Assembly (NCBI GenBank): GCA_006386115.1
Contig: VFIW01000033.1
Location: forward strand, 248,001-312,000
Direction of reading: 5' to 3'
Origin: Globisporangium splendens
Lineage: Eukaryota; Oomycota; Peronosporomycetes; Pythiales; Pythiaceae
DNA: 64,000 bases
Shown in pieces: positions 20,226-29,574 of this stretch (position 1 is the first letter of the stretch; each line of letters begins with the position of its first letter). The notes beneath the pieces were generated by a model, which was given only the letters and a program-made list of their open reading frames with translations, was not told where the DNA came from and did not search any database. A program made the translations under genes and the position numbers.

Positions 20226-21086
20226 TCACAATTTCACGGCAAATGCGCTCCGGTGCGCCGCCGCAGACACGATGTATCGCTGCAACGTTTGAAGCTGGGC
20301 GAAGAACTCTTCGAGGCTGATCGGCTGCCCTCCTTGAGTCGAGTGGAGGACTGGAGCCACTTGCACACACTTAGGCAGCAAGAATGGCGCAATGTCGATC
20401 GCTTTCACGCACGCAAACGTGTCCAACTCGGTCGCACTGACGTGGATCAGTCCAAACGTGCCAGTCTCGACGTTTCGGAGCATTCGCTTGTGGACTTCAT
20501 CGGGGCTGTTTCGCGGAGCCACGGAGTCCTTGCAAACCATTTGTAAGACGTTCACCAGCCACGCAGCTTTGTCCATTTCCGACGGGAATTTCGAGCGTGG
20601 CGCAGCGATGATATGGACTCGATGCTGCGGACTTTGGTTCGGAGGCATTGCGTTACTGGCATACGTCAGCCAGATCGCCAAGCGCGGGAAGAACGACGCG
20701 CAGACTGCCTCCATGTACGCCATGCTGCGTTCGCTCACGATGTACGTGGGTCCGATCGACGACGCGATGCGCAAAAGCTCCAGAATCTGCTCTTCGATCG
20801 CGAACGTCGCTTGCTGCAAGTACGCATCGCTTGCGAACAAGGCTTGCGCCTCTGCCAATGCGCTTCGTGACGGCTGCAGCCGCAGGCGGTGGTGCAAGAA
20901 GGACATGGGTGCGAGCACGTCCTCCCAGTTGAGCACGATCGCGTTCTTTGGAGCTGATTGCAGTTGCTGCTGCTGGAGGAGACGCATTCTTGCCAACGTC
21001 TGCTGTTCCAATGTCGAGCGGTTGCGTTGAGAGAAGTTGGTTGTTGGGAAAGCATGAGGAGCGCGCGAATTAAAGATGGCGTTCAT
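20226..21086 (-). CDS. HAD-like protein with degenerate catalytic motif
   Basis: Intronless, 286 aa. The motif NAIVLNWEDVLAPMSFL sits where oomycete and diatom HAD-like proteins carry a DWDDTL motif. Further on, LLRIASSIGPTYIVSERSMA and MEAVCASFFPRL align with the second block of those proteins (a hydrophobic strand with a T/S, then an aromatic helix). All three key positions of DxDxT are changed here (N, E and V), so phosphatase activity is unlikely. This would be a pseudo-enzyme. The family assignment is inferred from motif spacing. The start is the first ATG, with a Gln-rich N-terminus. Confidence 0.55.
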   Translation of the reverse strand: MNAIFNSRAPHAFPTTNFSQRNRSTLEQQTLARMRLLQQQQLQSAPKNAIVLNWEDVLAPMSFLHHRLRLQPSRSALAEAQALFASDAYLQQATFAIEEQILELLRIASSIGPTYIVSERSMAYMEAVCASFFPRLAIWLTYASNAMPPNQSPQHRVHIIAAPRSKFPSEMDKAAWLVNVLQMVCKDSVAPRNSPDEVHKRMLRNVETGTFGLIHVSATELDTFACVKAIDIAPFLLPKCVQVAPVLHSTQGGQPISLEEFFAQLQTLQRYIVSAAAHRSAFAVKL

Positions 21087-21895
21087 ATTCGTGTGGCTTT
21101 GTCTTGTGATGCTGGTGTCGCAGTCGTGGTAAGTTGAGGAATGAGTGTGCGAGTAAGTGAGTGCGGAATGAAAAAGCCTGGGAAACGGGAGTGTGGGCGA
21201 CTATGTTGATGCGAGAGGAGCCAATTTTGACATGGCTAACCTAACGGCTGGAAAACGAAAAATTTCTACGATCTCGAGACGCTGATTGGCTGGACGATTT
21301 AGCATGGAAATAGAATCACCGCTGGTCATTCTCTGCCAGCTTATCAGCAGCACACCTTTCACAGCTTGACTGACCAGAAAAACGCACGATCGAGACGGCG
21401 ATGGCCAGCCAATGCGCACGTTTGCAGTGCACTTGCACCATTGTTTTGCGGAACATGTATGCTCACGAGTCCATGAATGGGATCTTCGTATCGCTTGGAG
21501 AATTTTCCACTGATGGCTGTGACCGTCACAGCGCAGATTTATATTGCTGTTGGCTCCATGCAAGAGGGACACAACCAGGGGACAGATTGCGTTCCTTGTT
21601 TTCAACCCAGAAGAGCTCAAAGCGACCAAGATCACACCATGAACGAAGAGGCATAAAATGTACCCAGATTTGAAGGCATTTGCAACAAATGTATGCCGAA
21701 CATTCAGAATGTTGCAGAAAGTGACCATCACTCAATCAGAAAAGCATCATACCATCACTCGTGCATATATGACCATCACTCACACAATGTCTGACTGAGT
21801 TGAAGTCTGTGATTTGAGACTTTCTGCGCTCTGTCCACGATCCAAACACTCTCACTCCTCAACTTTCGCCACAAGGACCAGCCATCTCGTCCAGC
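21087..21895. other. divergent promoter region
   Basis: This separates the HAD-like gene (leftward) from the DUF2828 gene (rightward). Short ORFs here lack coding character. One initiator-like motif is annotated separately. Confidence 0.45.
21851..21868 (+). promoter_or_regulatory. oomycete-like initiator (Inr/FPR)
   Basis: CTCACTCCTCAACTTTCG lies about 30-45 bases upstream of the ATG at 21896. TCACTCC plus CAACTTT is a good match to the bipartite oomycete initiator and flanking element. Confidence 0.5.
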
Positions 21896-23461
21896 ATGAG
21901 TTTTGCCGACGCTGCCAAGCAACTCGCATCGACTGTGGCTTCGGCTCCTGCCATTGCTGCCACGACGACAGCGACGACGTGGAACGGAGCGGTGTCCCAT
22001 GCCTCGAGTGGCACTGCGCGCGTCGATTTCTTCTATGGCGCGCTGCGTGGTGTCGAAAAGGAGCGGTTTCTCGGTCTGCTGAGTGCCTCGTACGAAGAAG
22101 ACCCGCTGCACACACTCAAGCTGACCGCGTACATTCGTGACTCCCGAGGAGGAAAAGGCGAGCGCGAGATTGGCCGTTGGTCTCTGGAGTGGCTCGCGAA
22201 CCACCATCCGAAGGAGCTCAAGCACAACCTCAAGCAGTACATTGGAGAGTACGGACGCTTTGACGACCCCGTTGCAGTGATGGGTTCGCAGGTGGAACAG
22301 GACGCGCTGGAACTGCTTCGTGCGCAGCTCGTTGAGGATCTGGCGATTTTGAAGCAAGGCAGCAAGGACAACAGTTCGATCTCGTTGTGTGCCAAGTGGA
22401 TCCCTTCCGAAAAGAAAGCGCTCGACAAGAAGCTCAAGATGAACAAGAAGCTGAGCAAGCATATGGGGATCTCCCCTGCTGAACTGCGGAAGGTGTACCT
22501 GGCGCCGTTGCGTGAGAAATTGCGCATCCTCGAGCGATCCATGTGCGCCAACAAGTGGGAGGAGATCGAATTTAGCAAAGTGCCGAGCGTAGCCATGCAC
22601 ATCCACGGCAAGCCCAAGCACGCTTTCGAACGCCACTTGAGGAAGGAGTTTGCAGCCTGGAAGGGTGGCTTGGCAACAGGAAAAGCAAAAGTAAACGCGA
22701 AGGCGCTCTTCCCTCACCAAGTCGTGGCGCAGTACATGCAGCGCAGCGAAGTTGACGAACTTCTGGAAGCACAGTGGAAAGTGCTGGTTGAGGACGCCAG
22801 CAAGATGGGCTCGATGAAGAAAACGCTTGTGCTTTCCGACGTCTCTGGTTCGATGAGTGGCCAACCCATGGAGGTGTCGATTGCACTGGGACTTGTGATC
22901 TCGTCACTAGCCCTGGACGAATACAAGGATCTCGTGCTCACATTTGAGTCTACACCCCAGTTCCACCATGTTGTTGGTGCGAACCTGTTCGAGCGTGTAA
23001 CGTGCCTGCAGAGGGCTCCTTGGGGAGGCAGCACCGACTTTGCGGCGGCGTTCCGAGCTATTCTGGCGTTGGCGAAGAAGAACAACTTGGCGCCAGATCA
23101 GATGCCCGAGCGGTTGATTGTGGTCTCGGACATGCAGTTCAACTCGGCTGACCGTAACTTTGAGACAAATTACCAAGTGCTGAAGCGGGAGTTCGAGGAG
23201 GCGGCGTACACGGTGCCACACTTGGTGTTTTGGAACGTGAACGGCAGCGTGACAGACGTGCCAACATTCAGCGGCGAAGCCAAAGTGTCCTTGGTGTCTG
23301 GTTTCTCGACAGCGATCTTGAAGTGCGTGCTGACTGGTGTGGAGGTGACGCCGCTGCAGACAGTGCTGGAGGTGATTCTCGACCCACGGTACGATGCGAT
23401 CACGCTGCCTATAGGAGACAACGAGGGCGACCACAACAGCGATGATGGTGTGCTGATTTGA
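21896..23461 (+). CDS. DUF2828 / vWA-type protein (TROVE-like architecture)
   Basis: Intronless, 521 aa. The N-terminal helical part (VDFFYGALRGVEKERFLGLL, then HTLKLTAYIRDSRGGKGER) matches DUF2828. The C-terminal half is a von Willebrand A domain with an intact MIDAS: LVLSDVSGSMSG (DxSxS), GGSTDF (Thr) and VVSDMQF (Asp). DUF2828 proteins occur in plants, fungi and protists and resemble Ro60/TROVE proteins in combining helical repeats with a vWA domain. The molecular role is not established. The acidic tail (GDNEGDHNSDDG) is probably disordered. Confidence 0.85.
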   Translation: MSFADAAKQLASTVASAPAIAATTTATTWNGAVSHASSGTARVDFFYGALRGVEKERFLGLLSASYEEDPLHTLKLTAYIRDSRGGKGEREIGRWSLEWLANHHPKELKHNLKQYIGEYGRFDDPVAVMGSQVEQDALELLRAQLVEDLAILKQGSKDNSSISLCAKWIPSEKKALDKKLKMNKKLSKHMGISPAELRKVYLAPLREKLRILERSMCANKWEEIEFSKVPSVAMHIHGKPKHAFERHLRKEFAAWKGGLATGKAKVNAKALFPHQVVAQYMQRSEVDELLEAQWKVLVEDASKMGSMKKTLVLSDVSGSMSGQPMEVSIALGLVISSLALDEYKDLVLTFESTPQFHHVVGANLFERVTCLQRAPWGGSTDFAAAFRAILALAKKNNLAPDQMPERLIVVSDMQFNSADRNFETNYQVLKREFEEAAYTVPHLVFWNVNGSVTDVPTFSGEAKVSLVSGFSTAILKCVLTGVEVTPLQTVLEVILDPRYDAITLPIGDNEGDHNSDDGVLI

Positions 23462-23771
23462 ATGTTTTGTCTTGCTGCGCAGTACCAAGTATCTATGTAA
23501 CTCGGAGTAAAAACAATTTATGACCCCTAGTGAAAGTGCTCGTTTGCAATTGTGATATTGTGTGTTGGAACAACTTGCAGCAATTGATGAAAACGATTGC
23601 TAAAATCATTCGCTCCGAAAATAAAAAAGAGAACTTTTATGGAAATATACAAATATAAGCCATTTGAAACATAAAGTAAAAATTATACGCCTTTTCAAAC
23701 ATATATGAACAAATTACGCCTCTTTGGAAAGAAAAAGAAAAATTCGGTAAGGAAAGCGACATGTCATTGTT
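23462..23771. other. AT-rich 3' flank
   Basis: This is much richer in A/T than the neighbouring genes and has no ORF. Short, imperfect repeats around ACGCCTTTTCAAACATA (23680-23730) precede the 3' end of LINE copy B. Confidence 0.45.
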
Positions 23772-23916
23772 TATAAGGTGCGGTATATTTAGGTTCATCG
23801 TCGTGACCTACAATATCCATTCTCCTACCTACTCTTTATCTTTATCTTTATAAGGTGAGGTATATTTAGGTTCATCGTCGTGACCTACAATATCCATTCT
23901 CCTACCTAATCTTCAT
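23772..23916 (-). repeat. tandemly duplicated LINE 3' tail
   Basis: The 3' terminal block (ATAAGGTGnGGTATATTTAGG … CCATTCTCCTACCTA on the plus strand) occurs twice in direct orientation, separated by CTTTATCTTTATCTTT. The inner copy continues into the LINE 3' UTR. The outer copy stops after about 60 bases. Confidence 0.85.
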
Positions 23917-23946
23917 TACGAATTTCATACAGGAGTGTAAATGTGT

Positions 23947-25956
23947 CTACAGCGCGGATTGCAATAGATCACTTCTGAATGCTAAATAATCTTTGACCAG
24001 GATGGCATGTTCTCTTGGTCCTATGTGAGGCTGCCTTGTGTTGTCCAATGACCTTGGGTCTTCCGAACTTCGCACAAGCCAATGCATGACGTCGTTGTCA
24101 AGATCCTGGGTGAGATTGTTGAAAGCAGCTCTTTGAGTTGGGAAGTGAACCTGCGTTGAGGTTCTGGTGTCCATGGCTAGGTTGGCGGCTGAGTCCGCCA
24201 TCTTGTTGAAGGCACGGTAGTGATGATACCATCCTCGGATGTCGATGCAATCCGCGAGTCGTCGACTTGTCTGGTATAAACGTGCCAATCGGCGCTGTCG
24301 AGGGGACCGATGCATTCTCTGTTGGGAGACAATCAGTGCACTGTCTCCAATCACGTACAACGGTTCGAAGTGACTGCGTTGGGCTTCTCGGAGTCCATGT
24401 ATGAGACCCCAGTACTCGGCAAAGTTGTTGGTTGTGTCCTTCCTGCTATCGGCCATGCTGGCGGTCCAAATTAAATTGGCTGTGTGCGAGTCCTTGTGGA
24501 CACGCACGATAATGGATCCAGTCCCTCCTGGTCCTGGATTGCCGCGTGATCCACCATCGAAAAACAACAGGTAAACGCCGCGAGTATCACTTGGAGTCAA
24601 GGGGATGGCGTCGGTTTGGCTGAGAAAGCAGTCGACATATGCCTTGAGAACTGCTGCAACCGTGTGACCGTCCGAGTCTCCAGCTTGCGCTTCAGCGAGT
24701 CGTGTGAGGTTTCGCATTCCTGCCTCTAATCTGGTCATCATGATCGCCATCTCAGCAGTCGATTCGATTGGATCCGAATCCATGCGTCGCAGATGTGCAC
24801 ACCAAATGGCTTGTATGAGCGACGCGCTCATATATCGCCACAGCATGTGTGCGACGGGATAGAGGTGATCTTGGAGATGTTCATTGGAGAACTTGTGTCC
24901 GATAATGTGTCTCTTGATCGTGGTCCATGCATGCCTTGGAGTATCTGGTAGATCCAGACTGAAGATCCAGATTGCGGGGTCGTGACCAGGAGCGATTCCG
25001 ATCTTCGCCCATAGCGCATAAAAGTAGTTCCACACGAGTTTGGCTTTCGGACACTCCCAGAATAGATGTTGAACAGAAGATTGGACAACTTGGGAACATT
25101 CGGGATTCGAGCAGGATAGATCAGCTTTCTCGTAGTTCCACATGGAGAGTCGGTTGGCTTTCAGCCGGAGAAGAGTCTGAGCCGTATAAACTGTAATCCC
25201 TGGGATGTTGTGCAATTCGCTCCATTGGATTAATTGCAGTCCTGGCCACAGAGATCCTGCTGTTTGGACAGCTTTGTTGACTGCTGCATCTCGAGTATCT
25301 TTGCCAATTTGTGTCCTCGTTGCTGCAGCTTGTTGCCGATAGAAAGATCTGGTCGTATTGTATCGCCCGTTGCTACCCCATAGTTGCACGATTCTTGTGA
25401 AGCGTGGATGTGCATGGAACGACACCTTCTGCCCGTTCAAGTCTCTTGTTGCCATGACGTCACAGTCCATTGCAGAGTGAACTGTATGCGTAGCTTTGAC
25501 TAGGGTCGTGTCGACGTGGGTCCGAGTTGCTTCACTGGTGTGCAGATGCCATTCGTGGTTGTAATGACGTTGCCCGTTGTACAGCCGAAGCACATTTGTT
25601 TGCTGTGGTCGATACAGAAGCTGTGGGAAGTTGGATACCAACGTAGCACATAACCGCTCGAGCGCTCGAATAGACGGCCGGGAGAATCCGGAGATTCCAC
25701 ATGTTGGGATGAAGTTAAGCACTCCTGGTCTTATCCACTCCCATCGAAGTATGTCACCCAGTTGTGCTGTTCCAACTGATAATGATGTGTGAGCAAGCTT
25801 GTATGGGGAGCCGTTGGAATCAAGAAGCCACCCATCTGCAGTCGAGGTCATGTATGGCAGCCATTCTGCACAGAATGTCCCGCGTAGCTTTCGTCCTTCA
25901 GCGATGATACCTGGAAGCCTGTCAGACATTTTAGAGCTGAGGTCGATCTGGAACAC
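23947..25956 (-). pseudogene. LINE ORF2 C-terminal part (post-RT region, zf-RVT, RNase H)
   Basis: A 669-residue open frame starts downstream of the RT core because of the 5' truncation. It contains the finger region CSNPECSQVV…HLFWEC and a complete RNase H with FFDGGSRGNPGPGG, NNFAEYWG, VIGDSALIVS and NKMADSAA. No RT catalytic YADD motif is present. It has no host promoter of its own that I can see. Confidence 0.85.
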
Positions 25957-25974
25957 ATCACCGTCCCAAAGCGA

Positions 25975-26375
25975 CGTGCCATTGGTAAATGACGCGCCGT
26001 TAACACTGTTGTAGGATCGTCAGTCATCATTGGCACGTCATGCACTTGCATACACCGGCGATGTGAGTGAAATTGTATCATATGAATTGGCAAGGCAAGA
26101 TGGTCAATACGTGTAAACAGCCTCCAGATACGACGTTTCCATGGTAGCCAATCACAGTCCCAAAATGCATAAAATTCTGAGCCATTGGTAAACGATCCTT
26201 CACAAACAATGTTCATACACTGGCCAAAGGAGCAAGGAGGCGTCGCTTGACCTTACCAGTCACGATAGTCAATACGAATAAACGGCCCTCAGTTGCGACG
26301 TTTTCACAGTCGCCAATCACTGTCGACAAAACGAATAAAGTTCTCAGTGGCAACGTTCTTGGCCAATTGCAACGT
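25975..26375. repeat. diverged ~100-bp repeats next to LINE copy B
   Basis: Two related blocks, 26095-26205 and 26262-26375, share GGTCAATACG…TAAAC…, CCAATCAC…GTC…AAAA…ATAAA and TTCTnAG…GG…AAC in the same order. A third partial copy (GCCATTGGTAAATGACG, about 25980-26000) abuts the LINE truncation point. This is probably an old local repeat into which the LINE inserted. Confidence 0.5.
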
Positions 26376-26537
26376 TTGAAACGTAGAAAACTCTCAGGTT
26401 TATTACATCACAAGAATAAAGAGTATTCACAGGACGTGCTTTTCTACATGCGTGCATCCGCGGTTTCTCCATAATGTGGAGCATGTCTTTCACTGCTCAT
26501 TTACATTTGTCCTTCCAAGTGTCAACAGCATAGAGAG

Positions 26538-26698
26538 ATGGATGAACACAAACAACAAGTCGAAGAACATCAAGGGACAGATGATGAGCTTTCTGCGTCG
26601 CTGGAAGTGTTCGATGTCAGCTACAGAGACAAAGATGACAATATCGCTGCAGTGATCGAGTACCACACGCGTGTTTTGAGACCATTCAGAGAGGCAAC
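26538..26698 (+). pseudogene. unrecognised ORF cut by the chromovirus LTR
   Basis: An ATG at 26538 opens a frame of about 54 acidic, charged residues (QQVEEHQGTDDELSASLEVF…) before reaching the LTR boundary at 26699. Across the element, the right flank at 34344 stays open in the matching frame for about 25 codons if joined directly. This suggests, but does not prove, that the retrotransposon split a small gene. Confidence 0.25.
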
Positions 26699-27347
26699 CG
26701 TAAGATGGCGCTCTCAACAACGGTCCCTCAAACACGGCACACACGCTTGTGCCAGAGGAAGCGATCTCCCGACTTGGAGGGAGGAAGAAGACTTGAGGGC
26801 TTGGAGGAAAATTTGCAACTGAATTAAAAATGGTTATGGTTCCTGTCGCTACTTGCTAATGAACCCCAAGGGATCCTACAGCTTTTATAACTAAAACATA
26901 AACATGCACAATAAAACCTATGAATATGATATATAAAACCTTGGGTACACTGACGTTGAACCTACGGGATCTTCTAGGAGCTTGAACTTCAAGTCTTGTA
27001 TAAAACCCCTGCAAAGTGATTGGCTCGCGCCACTCACTCCAGGTGGCAGAGACACGTCGGTCTCATCACCAGTGTTGTTTCCCAAGCAGGAGCCATCACT
27101 CAATACTGATTAGTACATGGATGTCATCACTCTGTACTGATTAGTACATGAGAACAACATTCTGCACTGATTCGTACAGAGAACACTCGTGACGTCGTCG
27201 TATGACGTCACACGTGCATGTGGGGACTGTCTTACTGTAATCCCTTTGTTATTTGTGTCTCCACAATGCACACTGAAGATGGTGTGTTCCACACTAGATC
27301 TGGGAACAGATCCACCATCATGTAATGGCTGGTTATAGCCCATTACA
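26699..27347 (-). repeat. 3' LTR of the chromovirus
   Basis: In element orientation it begins TGTAATGGGC at 27347 and ends …CTTACG at 26699 (CTTACA in the other LTR). The first base pair of the plus-strand end is mutated (CG instead of TG). It is alignable along its whole length with 33695-34343. Confidence 0.88.
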
Positions 27348-27362
27348 TCATCCCCTCCTTAA
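27348..27362 (-). other. polypurine tract
   Basis: In element orientation AAGGAGGGGATGA lies directly before the 3' LTR start TGTAATGGGC. This is the expected plus-strand priming site of an LTR retrotransposon. Confidence 0.7.
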
Positions 27363-27423
27363 AGTCACAAGTACCTTGCGTACTTTTGCAGACCTTTCGG
27401 AGCAGTTCACTTTCCAATTGGCA

Positions 27424-27981
27424 ATGAAGCGACCAAGTGACCAAGTGAACCGCGAAGAACGTCCGTCGTCCAAGCGACAGCGGACAGCTCCAGAACTCTT
27501 TGACATTTCTCCCATTCTGAAGAAGAAGGGGGAGCTCGAGTTCTACAAGGAGCGGTTCTTCAGTTGGCGTCGGATCAACGATCGCGATGATCCGAACCAA
27601 CACATCGCAGCCCAGAGAGACTCATGGCGAACATTTGTTCGTCTTGAGAACGAGAACAAGATGGAGCGTCTTCTTCGTCGTGGCAATGCTCGTGCCGAAA
27701 GAAGAACTCCCGCTGACGACAGAGCGAACCGTAGCTCTGGTCGTCGTAGTGTCGCCCCTGGCGACGCTACAAGCAGTTCTCATAGCTGCGGACCACGTCG
27801 GGAACATCAGACTCCAATGTCTGACGAGGTTCCCACGTGTCCGAGCTCGGTGGATATCCACGCCACCGAACTCTGTAGAAGCGTTGATGGTTCAACTGCT
27901 TCTTTCCCGACGATGAGTCGGTCGATCTTCATGATCAACAATCGACTCAACCACCCAGCGATGCTCTCCCTGAGAGTCTAA
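27424..27981 (+). CDS. antisense ORF a within the chromovirus 3' region (basic protein)
   Basis: This ORF runs opposite to the element. From the ATG at 27424 it encodes 185 residues with a basic, nuclear-signal-like start (MKRPSDQVNREERPSSKRQR). A charged aromatic segment follows (GELEFYKERFFSWRRINDRD, then SWRRTFV-like sequence and ENENKMERLLRRGNARAERR). The later part, antisense to the chromodomain, is low complexity and may not be coding. I do not recognise a family. It may be one exon of a gene that continues in the coiled-coil ORF at 27990, or a shadow of the sense strand. No canonical junction between the two was established. Confidence 0.3.
   Translation: MKRPSDQVNREERPSSKRQRTAPELFDISPILKKKGELEFYKERFFSWRRINDRDDPNQHIAAQRDSWRTFVRLENENKMERLLRRGNARAERRTPADDRANRSSGRRSVAPGDATSSSHSCGPRREHQTPMSDEVPTCPSSVDIHATELCRSVDGSTASFPTMSRSIFMINNRLNHPAMLSLRV
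27767..27970 (-). pseudogene. frameshifted C-terminal chromodomain of pol
   Basis: One frame contains HRWVVESIVDHEDRP and the next frame contains NHQRFYRVRWRGYPPSSDTW followed by EPRQTLESD. Together these are the standard chromodomain blocks (…VExIlDhR…, …YLVKWKGY…TWEP…). A one-base indel near 27900 separates them. Chromodomains at this position direct chromovirus integration to particular chromatin marks. Confidence 0.8.
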
Positions 27982-29574
27982 CAACGGGGGTGGGGCTGAA
28001 CGAGAAAACGATTGAGCGACTCTGGAAGTGGAAGAGTGCTCACCGTGGGCAAATCGAGGCTTTGCAGCAGCGTTGTTCGACGCTTGAGGAACGCTGCGAG
28101 AGTCTCGAGAACCTTGTCGCCGATCACGAGTCGAAGATCGACGATCTGACAGAAGGTTCTGCCCAGTGTTCGGCTTTGGAGTCCCGTTACGAGGAACGGT
28201 TCCAACAGGTTCAGGACGAACTTGTTCGACTCCGGAAGAACGAGAAGTCTCGTGAGTTGGCTCACGATCGCCTGTTGCGCTCTGTGGAAGAGGCAGGTTC
28301 GGCTCTCGAGGTACTTCGTGGCGAGTACCATTCTCGTCTTCAAGCGTTGGAGGCAGTGAAGGACCAATCCTTCGACGTCCTGCAACTCCTGTACGCCGAG
28401 AAGAATCTCCAGAGCGATGAGCTGTTTGCTCTTCGCAATCAAGTGGAGAAGCTTCACGATCAGCTCGATCGTTTGCGGAAGATCTCGTAGGATCCGCAGA
28501 TCCACTTGGAAGGTAAGGCTTTAGTCTACCCACATAAAATGTCGGGTGTAGACGCATGCGTGTAGGTGTGTCTAGCGTGTATGCATCACCATTGCATTTC
28601 ACTACCTTGAACGGTCCGATGAACCTTGGCAGAAGCTTGGAGCTTCCCAAGTTGGACACTGCATGTTCAGGCAGGTTCGCCGTGCTAAGTAATACAAGAT
28701 CATTGATCTTATAAACTTGCTTGTTCTTCCTTCCGCTCTTGTCTGCTTGTTCCTTTTGCAGATCCTGAGCCTTCGCGATTGCGTCTCGAACAAACCTCAC
28801 AACGGCTTGTCTTCTCACAACAAAGTCATCGACTTGCTGCCCTTCACGACTTGTTAGGTCGTCGAGGGGTTTCATCGAGTCAAAATTTGCTTTCAACTCG
28901 GAAGCAGCATTCAGTTCATAAGACGACTTCGGCTTGTTTCCATGAGCCGGAGTCCCTCCCCCACTTAAGGTAGAGACCTCGCCCATTATGGAAGCAGGCA
29001 CTCGAGGATGAATGCCATAGTTCACATAAAATGGAGAGTGACCTGTCGAGACATGCGTGGAGTTGTTCAACGCAAACTCGGCAAGAGGGAGAAACTCACT
29101 CCACTCTTTGAAAGACGTTGCGTAACTGCGCAACACGTCTTCGAGGACACGATTCACTCGCTCTGTTTGACCGTCCGTTTCAGGGTGTGCCGCTGTTGAC
29201 ATGGACAACTTGGTGTCCAGAAGTCCGAACAGTGCGCGCCAGAACTTGGACGTGAAACGGGTGTCACGGTCAGACACGATCTCGACTGGTAGTCCGTGTA
29301 GACGGAATACGACGTCTACAAAGACCTTGGCAGTCTTCTCAGCAGAGATCTTGTCCGAAACAGGCGCAAGATGAACCATCTTGTTGAATCGGTCCACAAA
29401 CACAAGGATGCCATTGCGTCCGTGTGTGTCTCTTGGAAGTTCGAATATGAAATCCATACACACAGACATCCAACTGTCCGATGGGACAGCCAATGAACGA
29501 AGTGGTGCCTGCGTGGAACCAGAGGGTTTCACTCGTTGGCAGATCCGCAAGTCCTCACATACTTGCGCACCCAC
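27892..29574 (-). pseudogene. chromovirus integrase and linker to chromodomain
   Basis: The frame carries the integrase core: DFIFELPRDTHGRNGILVFV (first Asp), VEIVSDRDTRF (second Asp) and HPETDGQTERVNRVLED (Glu), so DDE is intact. A GPY/F-like module (FIGPFKVVKCNGDAYTLDTP, HPTFYVGRLKPY) follows, then about 180 residues of Ser/Arg/Pro-rich linker. It is separated from the RT ORF by a frameshift within the HHCC finger: RTC…/…ICQRVKPSG read in different frames near 29540. Confidence 0.85.
27990..28490 (+). CDS. antisense ORF b within the chromovirus 3' region (coiled coil)
   Basis: Open for 166 residues opposite to pol, over the part of pol that encodes only the low-complexity linker. The product is a textbook heptad coiled coil (IEALQQRCSTLEERCESLEN, later LLRSVEEAGSALEVLRGEYH and LRNQVEKLHDQLDRLRKIS). 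The frame is open upstream to about 27888 without an ATG, beginning with acidic/Gln-rich residues, so it may be a downstream exon of the basic ORF at 27424. The coding strand cannot be decided without transcripts. The linker sense frame is also open, but it is compositionally poor. Confidence 0.35.
   Translation: MGLNEKTIERLWKWKSAHRGQIEALQQRCSTLEERCESLENLVADHESKIDDLTEGSAQCSALESRYEERFQQVQDELVRLRKNEKSRELAHDRLLRSVEEAGSALEVLRGEYHSRLQALEAVKDQSFDVLQLLYAEKNLQSDELFALRNQVEKLHDQLDRLRKIS

Larger units (their letters stand above)
23772..25968 (-). mobile_element. LINE copy B, 5'-truncated
   Basis: Leftward copy of the RNase H-bearing LINE. The 3' end is at 23.77 kb and similarity to copy D stops abruptly at about 25968 (after …ccgtccca on the plus strand), which is the 5' truncation. 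The ORF is uninterrupted over the retained length, so this copy looks young. Its 3' terminal sequence is present twice (see repeat). Confidence 0.9.

Noticed and set aside
21776..22864. A 362-residue reverse frame over the DUF2828 gene
   Set aside because: It is antisense to the conserved helical and vWA domains and has no recognisable motif.
27978..28505. A third open frame (175 residues, Leu-rich, minus strand) over the chromovirus linker
   Set aside because: It is the complement of the coiled-coil antisense ORF; Leu-richness mirrors Glu/Lys codons on the other strand. It does not contain pol motifs.
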